Shown here: piece by piece, positions 11,059-21,373 of the stretch
Position numbering within the stretch: the stretch's first letter is position 1
How the letters are laid out: every line of letters begins with the position of its first letter
DNA from: Eledone cirrhosa
Lineage: Eukaryota; Mollusca; Cephalopoda; Octopoda; Eledonidae
Direction of reading: 5' to 3'
Assembly: GCA_964016885.1 (NCBI GenBank)
Contig: OZ024757.1
Coordinates: 26,048,954 to 26,112,953 of the forward strand
DNA length: 64,000 nucleotides
Position numbers and translations under genes: made by a program
The notes under the pieces: model-generated
Told to the model about the DNA's origin: nothing
What the model saw: the letters and a program-made list of their open reading frames with translations, nothing else
The model's database searches: none

Positions 11059-11687
11059 TGAATGTAGGCACCTTAAAGGGTCGCTCTAACGAGGTTGTAG
11101 AAATGCTTGGACGTAAGGAGGTTTATATTTGTTGTATTCAAGAGACCAGGTGGAGGGGTGGGTCTGCTAGATTCATTGTGGGTAAAAAACGATGCTATAA
11201 GCTTTTCTGGGTGGGAAATGACAATGGGCTGGGTGGAGTAGGAATCATGCTAGCAGAAAAATGGGTAGATAAGATAATAGACGTAAATAGAGTGAAGGAC
11301 AGAATAATTAAAATTAGACTTGTCCTAAATAGAACTACTGTGACAATAATATCTGCGTATGCACCCCAATCCGGACTGCCTGGCGTTATAAAAGACAGAT
11401 TCTATGAGTCATTAATGCTCACTACCTCCCAATTAACCGACAGTGACAACATAATTATTGCTGGCGACCTAAATGGTCACATTGGACAACATTGTGACGG
11501 CTATGACGGAATCCATCGAGGCTATGGGTTTGGTACTAGAAATGAAGGCTCCAGAATCGTGGAATTCTGTGACGCAAATAACCTAACTGTCTGTAACACT
11601 AACTTCAAAAAACGAGACAATCACTTGATCACCTATAGATCAGGGGAACACGCGTCAGATAGATTATATCCTTACCAGAAGACGTGA
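11059..11687 (+). pseudogene. LINE endonuclease domain (APE type), frame-shifted at its end
   Basis: The protein shows the apurinic endonuclease motifs in order: MNVGTLKGRSNEV, the catalytic Glu in CCIQETRWRGG, the SAYAPQSG block, and the Asp/Asn of IIAGDLNGHIG. The family's final motif (Asp-Tyr-Ile-Leu) is encoded in another frame directly after HASD near 11660, so a single-base shift breaks the domain just before its end. It would nick target DNA to prime reverse transcription in an intact element. Such domains are often misnamed craniofacial development protein 2 in automatic annotation. Confidence 0.85.
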
Positions 11688-12015
11688 CAGAGTGTCTGTT
11701 GTAAACACTAAATCCCTTCCCCGTGAAGAATGCACCTCCCAACATAGACTCATAGTCAGGACGATACGTACTCGACAGTAGAAGAGGACCCTCCTCAGGA
11801 GAAAAATATGGAAGCTAAAGGACCCCACAGCCAGTAATAAATTTAAAAGCATATTACTTGATGCTTTTGACAGTAAGGAAGAGCAATTAGAGTCGTACAA
11901 TATAGAGGAAGAGTGTGAATTCCTGAAAGCTAACCTGCTGAAGGCGACAGATGAAATCTGTGACTGGAGCAGACCTATAGGCAGGAGGAGAGTAACTTGG
12001 TGGTAGAACAGTAAG

Positions 12016-13660
12016 GTGGAGGAGTCAATCAAGGCCAAAAAGCAGGCTTGGAAAGTATGGTGGGATGGGGGATCTAGGGAAGACTATCAAGTGGCTAGGA
12101 GACAAGTGTACTTCGCAAGAAGGGAAGCAGAGGAAAGAAAGTTCAAGCATGTTCTACAACGTGAGGTGTTCAGGATTGCTAGACAATGTGTCAAGGAAAA
12201 CCGTGATATTGTCGGGGAGAAGTGTGTCCTTAATGATGATGTTATATTTGCCATCACTGACGCTGATAAGAAGGTAGCTTGGGAGTGTCACTACGACAGG
12301 CTACTAAATGAGGAGAATAAATGGGAAAAAGACAGTCTCCCCTACATCGATCCAATAGAGGGACCAGCAGTGCAAGTTGGAGGTAGTATAATAAGTAAGG
12401 CAATCAAAGATATGAAAGCGGTTGGGCCTTGGGAAATAGTTGCTGAAATGCTGAAAGCATCTGAAACTGGGACACACTAGGGTCAGCCAGATAGTAAACC
12501 AAGTCATACAGAATGGGGTCGTACCGAAGGACTGACGTAGCAGCACCATCATTAACTGCTACAAGGGTAAAGGAGATGCCCTAGATAGGGGTAATTATAG
12601 AGGCATTACATTAATTAACCAGGTCATGAAGGTCACAGAAAAAGTAATAGTGCAACTAATCAGAGAGCAAATTTATCTAGATGAAATGCAGTTCGGGTTT
12701 GTGTCAGGTAAAAGTACCACAGATGCTCTTTTCATTGTATGACGACTACAGAAGTACCTAGCTAAAAGTAAACCCCTATACTTAGCTTTTGTTGGCTTGG
12801 AGAAAGCCTTTGACAGAGCCCCACGCCCCATTATCTGGTGGGCTCTCAGAAAACTAGGTGTTGATGAATGGCTTGTGAGAGCTATACAAGCCATGTATAA
12901 AGAAACAGCAAGGTTAGAATTAACAACGAATATAGTAAAGATTTTAGCGTAAAAGTTTGTGTTCATCAGCGCTCCGACCTTAGCCCCCTCCTATTTATTA
13001 TTGCCCTTCAGGCTATAACAGAGGAGTTCAAGACCGGCTGCCCATGGGAACTCCTATACGCAGATGATCTAACGCTCATAGCTGAATCAAAGGCTGAACT
13101 AGAGAAGAAATTCCAAACATGGAAGCATGGCCTAGAATCAAAAGGCCTTGAAATTAACCTGTTTAAGACTAAAGTTCTAGTTTGTAGGAAGGCAAATAGG
13201 GCACCGGTCCCATCTGGGAAATGGCCATGCTCAGTGTGTAGGCAGAAACTCCATTTTATGTCCCAAATGCAAAGTATGGGTGCATAAAAGATGTAGTGGG
13301 ATCACAGGTAAGCTAACTAAGAATATAGATTTTATATGTGGCCGGTGCAATAAGTAGCAGCAAGTACCTACAGAATATTGGCTCATTCCATTGCACAGAT
13401 GGTTCTATAGAAATAGTGGACACCTTCCGTTACCTGGGTCACAAAATCAGCAGTGGTAGAGGGTGCTCTGAAAGTACAGTAGCTAGAGTCAGAATGGGAT
13501 GGAAAAAGTTCAGAGAGCTTATACCACTATTGGCCGCTAAAGGTTTCTTTCTAAAAATGAAAGGCAGGCTGTATGATGCCTGCATACGAACAGCAATGTT
13601 GCATGGCAGTGAGACCTGGGCATTGTGCAGAGGATATACGCAGACTGGAGAGGAATGAAG
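12016..13660 (+). pseudogene. LINE reverse transcriptase, broken by stops and frameshifts
   Basis: A first piece (12016-12480) has the long helical linker and the start of the fingers, ending KAVGPWEIVAEMLKASE. RT blocks continue after a frameshift: NYRGITLINQVMKV near 12590, QFGFVSGKSTTDALF near 12690, motif A with LEKAFDRAPR near 12805, SPLLFIIALQAITEEF near 12990, and motif C LLYADDLTLIAE at 13050-13085. In-frame stops occur at about 12740 and 12950. A Cys-rich stretch (CSVCRQK, later frame-shifted) at 13230-13350 looks like a zinc-ribbon insert. The domain is dead. Confidence 0.85.
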
Positions 13661-13992
13661 CTTGCATGCTCCGTTGGATGTGTAATAGTAATATAAGTGA
13701 ACGGCAAAGCATAAATGAACTAAGTGAGAAATTAGGAATAAGAGGGATCAGATGCTGTTTACTCGAGAGAAGACTACGTTGATACGGTCACGTGATGCGC
13801 ATGAATGACAACAGCTGTATAAAAAAGTGCGGGGCGATCAAAATAGACGGTAGCCATGGAGTAGGCAGACTCAGAAAAACCTGGGATGACTTGATAAATT
13901 CCGACCTCACACACTTACACCTCTCCAAGACAATGTCACTGGACCGAGATCTTTGGTGCTACCCAGTAATACAGAAGACCCGCCTTGCCTAA
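13661..13992 (+). pseudogene. C-terminal segment of the RTE-like LINE protein
   Basis: Near 13665-13990 the frame gives CMLRWMCNSNISE, then RGIRCCLLERRLR, YGHVMRMNDNSCIKKC, GRLRKTWDDLINSDLTHLHL and DRDLWCYPVIQKTRLA before TAA. The same C-terminal region is encoded on the minus strand at 52130-51880 and, as its last residues only, at 63650-63760. One stop (at the WYGH position) interrupts it here. Confidence 0.8.
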
Positions 13993-14139
13993 GTACAAAG
14001 CGAAACCTACAGTCAGTAGGCACCTCTTAATCAAAATACACCCCCGTCCCACACCACCCCTTTGGATATAAAGTTATGTTGGTACCACAACATTAAGTCC
14101 TAAATAAATTAGTGCGTGTAAGTGTTACGACAAAAAAAC

Positions 14140-14345
14140 AGTCCATGCTGTAATGTGGCGGTGTAGGTAACACGGTAAAAACCTCCCAGTCCACACTGTA
14201 AACGTGGTTGGTGTTAGGAAGGGCATCCAGCCGTAGAAAACCTGCCAGACAGTCCTATACGAGTAAGACAACCAATTTTGCCTCAAGTGGGAAAATTCCC
14301 GTCCAAACCCATGCTAGAATGGAAGATGGACGTTAAACGTTGATG
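14140..14345 (+). other. 3' tail of the RTE-like LINE
   Basis: Untranslated tail: AACACGGTAAAAACCTCCCA, AACGTGGTTGGTGTTAGGAA, GGGCATCCAGCCGTAGAAAA, TTTTGCCTCAAGTGGG, CCATGCTAGAATGGAAGATG and GGACGTTAAACGTTGATGAT. This is the sequence found as many isolated truncated copies in the window. Confidence 0.85.
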
Positions 14346-14460
14346 ATATATCACACCTAATTGCTACGAGGGCAAAGATGATGCTTTAGAAAAGATCAAC
14401 TATGGAGGAATGAAACTAATGGACCAAGTTATGAAAGAAATAGTTATAGCACTGCTATAG
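14346..14460 (+). pseudogene. Older relic of the same LINE reverse transcriptase
   Basis: Once frame breaks are allowed, this stretch reads like the NYRGITLINQVMKV block of the LINE just upstream (TGCTACGAGGGCAAAGATGA aligns with TGCTACAAGGGTAAAGGAGA at 12558). It is part of the duplicated host DNA, since it also occurs inverted at 32720-32810. The younger LINE therefore landed beside an older relative. Confidence 0.65.
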
Positions 14461-15240
14461 TAAACTTAATAAAGTGGTTTTCATAAGGGTATCCCTCCAA
14501 ATAAAGGGTCAGAAGGACTCTCCTGCTGTATCTAACACATGACAACCTCATTAGTGCTCTAGCATGGCCTGGTTTTTTAGATTGTGCTGTAGCATGGCCA
14601 GGCTTGTTGTATGGTGATGATGTAGTTAGTGTAGGCAGCCTTTTTAGGCTGTAGCATGGCCTATCTGTTTTTTGCTGTGCTGCAGCATGGTCTGGCTGTT
14701 TAGATGGTGCTGTAGCACGGCCGAAATTTCGCGCATGCGCATTCAACTCCATCCAACCCAAGAAGAAAAGCAAATGGCCGTCAGTTTGTAGAACTTTTCA
14801 AGCTCTACAAAAACGCTTGCTAAATGGTTTAAAAAAAGTGACAATTGCAGTTTTCTGAAAGGTAACGTAGATTTTTTATATTACGAGATATTTTGGTAAA
14901 TCTTTCCTTCTTAGTTCCCTTCATTATCAACCATTTTAACAGTAGTTTTTCTCTTCTTACCGTATTTCTAATGAAATACACAAACCACGTGTTCCAATTC
15001 ATGTTGAAAATAAACAATAAAATGTAATAATAAAATTCAACATGTTTCTTTTTTATTCACAAAAAATATTATCTAGTGTAGTTTTTTTTTTATAACTCTT
15101 CCTAGTTTTCCCTGTAGCAGCTGTTGTCTTTAGCAAATATTTCTATGTATTTGAAAGCTTCCTTCAAGATCGAGATCAAAGACCGTAAATTGTTGATTCA
15201 ATTCTTCAGCAGTGCTAAATATTTTCTGAAACTTTTGTAA
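14461..15240 (-). repeat. Module copy B: 30 bp GCATGGCC array plus flank
   Basis: GCATGGCC units at 14560-14720, then GCGCATGCGCATTCAACTCC, AAATGGCCGTCAGTTTGTAG, ATTCCAATTCATGTTGAAAA and TTGATTCAATTCTTCAGCAG. It pairs with both 31100-31810 and 31930-32720 on the opposite strand. Confidence 0.85.
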
Positions 15241-16078
15241 ATTCATTTAGTATTCTGTGGCAGATTCTACGAGAGTGTCTTCTATGAAGTTTTCTCAGGT
15301 GTTTTAACGATAGGGTCCACAGCCCAATTACCAAATTCCCGCCTACATATTCCTGAAAGGGTCATGGCAGCAGACTCTTCAAACCCTTTTTCCAGCGGAT
15401 CCAAGAGTTATTTTCCACCCTGATAAAATATGTGCCATAAATATATATATTTATTTGTCTTAGATAATTGTTGTAAATTAATTTCAGTTTTTAAATCACT
15501 TTAACCCTCGTTATGTTCGTTCTACGGGAGTGCTTCACATATGACGTTTGTCAGGTGTTTTAACAAGAGGGTCCGCAGTCTGATTTAGTCACCAACACTA
15601 CCCCGCCACATTCACCAACATCTATATATATATATATATACATTTAAACTGGTCTTAAATAACCCGGTGGGTCAGACCATTATAACGTGGAATCTTAGTT
15701 TATGTTGATGTATTCTGGGCAAACATTTTGTTTTTTGTTCTCTTCATAATATCGTCATTAGAGGTAAGTGGGTTCGATTCCTAGACTGGGGTGTGTGTTG
15801 AGTTCTTGAGAAAAGATTTTATTTCAGGTTGCTTTACTCCAGTTGAACCTCTGGGTATCTATGTGTACAGTACACAACAAAGATGAATATAAATATCAGT
15901 TTAATTAACCCTGACCCCTAAAAGAAAACATGGGACAGGCTTTAGATATCAACCATTTGAAAAGCCTTTTTCATCCGACACCAACCCTCATGGTACCGTA
16001 TTTCTAATGGAATACACAGCCCATGCGCCTCGATTAATGATGAACATTTTGAAGCAATTTAATAATGTATTTTTTTAT

Positions 16079-16215
16079 ATAGGCCAGCAATTATGGCGGG
16101 GGTCGATTAAATTGACCCAGTGCGTGACTGGTACTTTATTTTATCGACCCCGTAAGGATGGAAGGCGAAGTTAACCTTGGCTGGATTTGAACTCAGAATG
16201 TAAAGGGCTGTAACT
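16079..16215 (-). mobile_element. tRNA-derived SINE, copy inside the left arm
   Basis: GGCCAGCAATTATGG, GGTACTTTATTTTATCGACC, CCGTAAGGATGGAAGGCGAA and GGCTGGATTTGAACTCAGAA. On the minus strand the B box reads GAGTTCAAATCC. Same family as 19001-19170. Confidence 0.75.
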
Positions 16216-16679
16216 ATCGTTAACTTGTGTATAGGTCACTTAATCTAATGGAGATCGCCTTTGTAGAAAACCTCTGCTATTGTCTTTAGTACTTTGGTCC
16301 TAATCCACCCAGTTACTCAGAGATATTTCATGAGATTGTAGGCAGATATTTATACCAACCTTCTCACTCCAGCCTGTGGGGTGAGAACTTTGACCTGCAA
16401 TCCTACTTTTTAAAGAACTTTTTCTCTCAGTACGCCTGTCCTTCTCGTAATCATAGCTGAAGTATTGATCAGTATTAATATCGATTAACTTTTCACCACG
16501 TGAGTTCAATTCTCAATCATTAGGTGAAAGAGTGACGTCTTGGGTGTCATTTATCATAAGCACCAGTTGACCCAGGTCCTGTGGGTGAAATTTGGCGAAC
16601 TGGAACTGTCTGGAAGCCTGTGAGTTTTAATTTAAAGAGTCAGTCTTGTCACACTCCGTGCCAAACTTCAGTTTTTCTT

Positions 16680-16930
16680 CCCATAGTGGTGACAGTGTTG
16701 GACTTACGTTCATAATGTGATGAGTTCAATTCCTGGATCGTGTTGTGTTCTTGAGCAATACATTTCATTTCACGTGGCTCCAGTATACTTAGCTGAAAAT
16801 GAGTACCAGAAGGGGAGGGGGGGGGGGGATAACCCTGCCATAGAATGGCGTCCTACTCATGGGAAGTCTCGTATTTTCAGTTGATTAACGCCAAGCAGAC
16901 TAATAGACACCGGCTTAATGACAACCATCC
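16680..16930 (+). mobile_element. SINE-like retroposon with tRNA-like head
   Basis: GTGACAGTGTTGGACTTACG carries an A-box-like element and GATGAGTTCAATTCCTGG a B-box-like one. The central block TTGTGTTCTTGAGCAATACA, CATTTCACGTGGCTCCAG matches those at 4640 and 27215. A G-run lies at 16816-16828. The mirrored copy is at 29400-29650. Confidence 0.65.
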
Positions 16931-17730
16931 TGCTCCGTAAGGGTAGGCCCCTCGGTTAGGATGTCATACGTTGGGACGTTTTCTCAATTGACAACATTGT
17001 GTGTCCTTAGACCAGCCAAGGCCTCGCTGCCCCTCATGTGATTGAGAGTTTGGCGGCGGAGACTTCCGATGTTCTTGGCCCCACGCACGGCTATCGGAGC
17101 GGACTTAACTACCCACAAATGTGGTGCAGTAGTTGTTTCAGTAAGTCTCCCTAGCTTTGGAACCACGAGACAGACTGACCTTTAAGTTTCATTTATGGTG
17201 GGGGCATGTTGAATATATTTACTTAAGCACTATTGTTATATTATTAAAAAATGAAAAACCTGTGTTTGTTTTTTATTCATAAAATTAATGTTGAAAATAA
17301 ACAATAAAATGTAGGGATTTATTAATAAAATTCAACATGCTTCTTTTTTATTCACAGAAAACATAGTTTTCCCTGCAACAGCTCTGTTGTCTTTAACAAA
17401 TCTTTCAAGATTGAGATCAAAGACCGTAAATTGTTGATTCAATTCTTCAGCAGTGTTAAATATTTTCTGACACTAATCACCATTTAACATTGTTAGTTAG
17501 TCGGCGATTGTCTTGTAAACCCCCAAAGTATGTGGAGGTTCTCTGGTCTGTCGCGAGCGCAGAAGCTTATCTCGTAAAATGACTGAGAGTACAAGACTCC
17601 CCTCTGGAGATGATGCCAGCCCAATGCAGGGTTAAAGTCTGTCTCAAGCTAGGAGACTCATTAAGCTTATCCTGGTTTCGTCCCTTAAAGTGACTGAGAG
17701 TACAAGATGCCAGTCCATCACAGGGTTTTT

Positions 17731-18220
17731 TCGCCATCATTAAGTCCCAGGTTCGATCACATTCCATTTGAAACTGGGTATATAGAAGTCTGTCATCTGT
17801 AATTCAAATGGCCAGCCTTATACCGCTAAATCTCCCTCAGGATTACGTATGTTTGTAATTATAGTTTTACTTCTAGTGCTGTAGCATGACCAGGCTATTT
17901 AGATGGTTCTATAGCATGGCCAGGATACCTGGAACATGCGCACTGGGTTTCTGAATCTCGCGCTTGCGCATTCAACTCCATCCAAAACAAGAAAAAAAAA
18001 AATGGCCGTCAGTTTGTAGAATGTTACAAGCTTTACAGAAACTCTTGCTAAATGGTTTAACAATGGACAGTAACAGCTTTCTGAAAGGTAACGTAGATTT
18101 TTATATTATGTATGATCTACTATTTACCTAGTTGTTCTCTTGTTAACGTATTCTTAATTCAATACATTGCGAATATAATAAAATTTAATTTATATTTTTT
18201 GTTAATAAATATGTATCTAG
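17731..18220 (-). repeat. Module copy D (truncated) beyond the left arm
   Basis: GCATGACCAGGC..GCATGGCCAGGATACCTGG, GCGCTTGCGCATTCAACTCC, AATGGCCGTCAGTTTGTAG and GGTAACGTAGATTTTTATAT reproduce part of the module at 14700-14880. Upstream, GTAATTCAAATGGCCAGCCT at about 17800 is a SINE distal block. Confidence 0.7.
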
Positions 18221-19000
18221 TATAGTTTAAAAATTGTTCCTTGGGTAGTTCCTTTGTCTTTATCAAATCCTTCTGTCAACTATTTCTCCCCATCAATATG
18301 TGGTTGTCTACCTATAAACATCTAACACTTAGCAATCGAACGTGGTGGTTTCGATTGTTGACTTTTCCAAAAGTTGCCCACCTCTTGCAATCTTTCCGAG
18401 GTACAGATCGTGTTGTGTTCTTGAGAAAAACACTTCATTCCACGCTGCTCCAGTAGCATCATGGGGTTTCGTACTTCCAGTTGATTAACGCCAAGCAGAC
18501 TGTAATAGACACCTGGTTAATAGACGTCTTAATAATCCAAGAACAGTGTTGATTATTTTGTCAGACACTGAACCATTTTTACTTGCTGGTAATAAATATA
18601 TACACACTAGTTCCACTCTGAGCAGGCGAGAGACGTGGCCAGTCGATCTATGTTTGCCCTTTTTGATGGTCTCGATTAAGTTCATTCCTATCTGCTGTCG
18701 AATCCAGGTTTGTTGCTCTTCCTTGTATGATTTGCTCCATTGCCCCTCACGGTGGTCTTGGACGGACCGTGCCTCAATGTGCCGGCCCAGAATAGTCCCA
18801 CTTCGATTGGGAACTAGGACTTTTCCAAACGCTGCCCACCTCTTGCAATCTTTACACACAATAAGTCTCTCCCATTTGACTTTGTCGATGGGGGAAATCT
18901 TATCTTCTTGCTCCTCAGAACGTACATAAACGAAATTCAGCATATGGAGTTATACATTACACATACATATAAATATCTTTTATTGTTGTTTCAATAATTG
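18221..19000. other. Repeat remnants, no gene recognised
   Basis: TGACTTTTCCAAAAGTTGCC at 18360 and GGACTTTTCCAAACGCTGCC at 18809 are related blocks. CACGGTGGTCTTGGACGGAC at 18748 matches the SINE at 20521. A 152-residue minus-strand frame (18943-18485) contains a KDCKRW stretch but no domain I recognise, and it is assembled from these repeats. Confidence 0.5.
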
Positions 19001-19170
19001 TTTCTACTTTTGGCACAAGGCCAGCAATTACCCAGTGCATTACTGGTACTTTATTTTATCGACCCCGTAAGGATGAAAGGCAAAGTCAACCTCGGCGGGA
19101 TTTGAACTCAGATCGTAAAGGGACGTAACTATGCTGGAAAGCATGGCGTCCGACCCTCTACCGATACTGC
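19001..19170 (-). mobile_element. tRNA-derived SINE (near complete)
   Basis: Read on the minus strand: A-box-like CAGTATCGGTAGAGGGTCGG, B box GAGTTCAAATCCCGCC, body ACGGGGTCGATAAAATAAAG and tail CTGGCCTTGTGCCAAAAGTA. These internal promoter boxes are what RNA polymerase III uses in tRNA-derived SINEs. Close relatives are at 54203-54377 and, truncated, at 54841, 57428 and 16079. Confidence 0.85.
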
Positions 19171-19409
19171 AATGAACATCAATAATAAATAAGAACTTCA
19201 TAAAATAGAATTCAATGTCTTTTTATTGACAAAAATGTATTTAAATACACGAGAAATGTTGTTTAATTCTTCTCTTATGTTCTTTATAGATATGTCCAGC
19301 CACACAGGTGTTCTGTATGAACTAAGTCTGTAATAAAACAATTGTATCATATACTTTATTGTGTTATTTATTTATTCCTGGAATGAAGGTAAAACCTATT
19401 TTAAGCAGC

Positions 19410-20270
19410 CGCATCAAGGTTTCGAATCCAACAGTCGCTCCAAAAAAGGTTGTCCAATCAACAATGTAGACGGTGTCTTCAATGGTTCTATTTTCAGGAA
19501 AGAAAAAAGAAAAGGAATTTAAAGAAAGAACCATCAGGGGTTCGAATCTAATAGTAAGTACCACCAAGGGAATAAAAGTAAGTATCAATAAAGAATGTCA
19601 ACAATGTAGAAAGTATCATTGAGGGTTCGAATCCAACAGTCGTCTAATTAACCATCAAGGGTTCTAAGTAACAAAAATGTAATAAGAACCCTCAAGTATG
19701 TAAAGAAAGTATCTCAGGTTCGAATACAACTGTCTTCCAAGAATGTAGTAACCATCGTAGGTTCGAATCTAAGTCAAGAATGTATAAGAAGTATCATCAA
19801 GGGTTAGAATGTAATAAGAACCTTCAAGTATGTAAAGAAAGTATCAAAGGTTCGAATCTTAGTCAAGAATGTAGTAAGAAGTATCAAGGGTTAGAATCTT
19901 ATAATGTAGGAAGAAGTATCTAAGGTTCGAATCCACTGTCTTCCAAGAATGTAAGTGAAATTGTGGGTTCTAAGAATCTAAACAGTCTCTTTATATAGAA
20001 GCTAAGTTTAAAGGTTCGAATCCAACTGTCTTCCAAGAATGTAAGTGAAATTGTGGGTTTTAAGAATGTAAACAGTCTCTTTATATAGAAACTAAGTTAA
20101 GAAGGTTCTAATCCAACTGTCTTCCAAGAATGTAATTAACCCTCAAGGGTTCTAAGAAACTATGTTAAGAAGGTTCGAATCCAACTGTCTTCCAAAAATG
20201 TATTTAACCTTGAAGGGTTCTAAGAAACTATGTTAAGAGGGTTCTAATGTAACTGTCTTCCAAGAATGTC
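19410..20270 (+). repeat. Irregular tandem array of B-box (TFIIIC-type) motifs
   Basis: The unit is roughly GGTTCGAATCCAACTGTCTT, CCAAGAATGTAA and CCTCAAGGGTTCTAAG, repeated with variable spacing. Exact GGTTCGAATCC occurs at about 19624, 19923, 20012 and 20171; near matches occur at 19417, 19539, 19717, 19760, 19849 and 20103. This equals the tRNA B-box consensus, but no A box or tRNA fold accompanies it. Confidence 0.8.
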
Positions 20271-20279
20271 ATTAACATC

Positions 20280-20510
20280 TAAGGTTTTCTTCTAATATGC
20301 AAATGAAACTTCAAAAGTGTAATTAAGATTCTCTCTAATATATTTCTAAGAAGAAATTTCTTCTAATATGCAAATGAGCAAATTAGATATGTAAATGAAG
20401 CTTCAAGAATCTAATTAAGATTCTCTCTATATATTAAGATTCTTTCTAATATAATTCTTCTAATATGCAAATAAACTTCAAACTCATTTGCATATTATTG
20501 AAATTTTGAA
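20280..20510 (+). promoter_or_regulatory. Cluster of four octamer (ATGCAAAT) motifs
   Basis: Exact ATGCAAAT at 20297, 20368 and 20465, and ATTTGCAT at 20486, within 200 bp. This is the POU/Oct-factor octamer. The surrounding unit TTCTAATATGCAAATGA is itself repeated, so the cluster arose by local duplication; any regulatory role is inference. Confidence 0.4.
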
Positions 20511-20520
20511 AAAGAATTCT

Positions 20521-20672
20521 TCACGGTGGTCAGGGACGGGCCTTGCATCTATGTGCCGGCCCCGAATAGTCCCAGGCCTATGCAATCGTACGCCACTACG
20601 AATCGAACGCCAGACAGGGGGACTGGTAGAACGAGACGCAGTTCGCACGCCACCGCGAAGGCCGCAATTCTA
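20521..20672 (-). mobile_element. tRNA-derived SINE (second type)
   Basis: On the minus strand GGCCTTCGCGGTGGCGTGCG supplies an A-box-like region and GGCGTTCGATTCGTAG a B-box-like one, followed by GGCCGGCACATAGATGCAAG and CCCGTCCCTGACCACCGTG. GC-rich compared with its surroundings. A partial relative lies at 18745-18810. Confidence 0.65.
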
Positions 20673-20708
20673 CTGAGTTAAATAGTGGTACTTATGCCTA
20701 CTTTGGAA

Positions 20709-20890
20709 ATATTTTGATCAAAAAAAAAATTAATATATGCAAACAGAACAAAGGGAAGTAATTCTGGATTCAAATATTTTTTTCATAAGACAATTATTAA
20801 TGCATTGGTGGTGCTGCGAAGACGGGGTTTTCGATGTCTGCCAACGGATTGTTTAGGGAGTTTAATTATGGGGGTTTATCGAAGTTCGAT
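20709..20890 (+). repeat. Start of the complex repeat domain
   Basis: AATTAATATATGCAAACAGA through TGGGGGTTTATCGAAGTTCG, repeated at 22108-22276 and 25208-25376, where it precedes the second half of each 3.1 kb unit. Confidence 0.8.
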
Positions 20891-21073
20891 GGTGACCCTT
20901 TCTACAATTCAGGACCCTTTGATGTCTACAAGATGTTGCGATAGAGACGCAAGTTAGACGTGAGAGGGTAGCCAGCTTTGTTTACAGTCGAGCGATAGCC
21001 ATAGAAGATTATACAGGTTAGACATGTCTTGTAACCGCTTTTTTGGCGACCTTATGTACATGCCTTTGGCCCT

Positions 21074-21373
21074 CTAAGCGAGCGTTAGCCACAGAGACGA
21101 TCTTACAAGCCAGAGAGGACATTGAGCCTTTGAGAGGGGAGGAAATTGAGCCTTTGAGAGGGGAGGACATTTAACTTGAGTGTTCTCAGTCCTAGAAGGA
21201 CACTGAGGTGTGATACACACAACACTTCCACTGAAATATGTACTGCTTTTACAGTCACCAAAGAAGGCAGGAACTGACATATGTACAGTCACCCAATGAT
21301 CCATGAGAAGAACAAGACAGTCACCATCGGTTTTCGATTGACAACCACAACTACACCCCGTAACAATACACAT
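21074..21373 (-). other. Cys-rich open frame carried by the repeat (function unknown)
   Basis: A minus-strand frame of 99 residues with GCSCGCQSKTDGDC, a central HMSVPAFFGDCKSSTYF and a short PPLSKAQ duplication. Versions of it are open in four repeat copies (also 22627-22445, 24402-24172 and 28278-28015), with mostly in-frame size differences. No signal peptide or known domain is recognised. It may be non-coding repeat sequence that happens to be open. Confidence 0.2.

Larger units (their letters stand above)
10816..14345 (+). mobile_element. RTE-like non-LTR retrotransposon (decayed, near full length)
   Basis: Order: short GC-rich leader (about 10940-11050), apurinic-type endonuclease (11059-11690), linker, reverse transcriptase (about 12540-13660), C-terminal segment (13740-13992) and a 3' tail ending GGACGTTAAACGTTGATGAT. 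The frame is broken by several stops and shifts. Its limits follow from the right arm of the inverted duplication, where the flanks CAACTATCATCATATATAT and ATCACACCTAATTG are contiguous across a TA microsatellite (32810-32835). The RTE assignment rests on domain order and the microsatellite-type 3' end. Confidence 0.85.
10461..17730 (+). repeat. Left arm of a large inverted duplication
   Basis: TTTTTGTGGATCTAGAGACT at 10470 and everything to the GACTGAGAGTACAAGATGCC block near 17695 recurs in reverse complement between 33140 and 28675. The left arm holds an additional 3.5 kb LINE (10816-14345). Landmarks that pair: 10640/32990, 14400/32760, 15290/31010, 16430/29900, 17080/29220 and 17540/28870. 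Confidence 0.9.

Noticed and set aside
18485..18943. 152-residue minus-strand frame with a KDCKRW stretch
   Set aside because: Made of sequence blocks that recur in neighbouring repeats (18360, 20521), with no recognised domain or supported splice sites.
19410..20270. tRNA gene cluster suggested by GGTTCGAATCC motifs
   Set aside because: No A box at the right distance, no acceptor stem or anticodon arm could be drawn around any motif.
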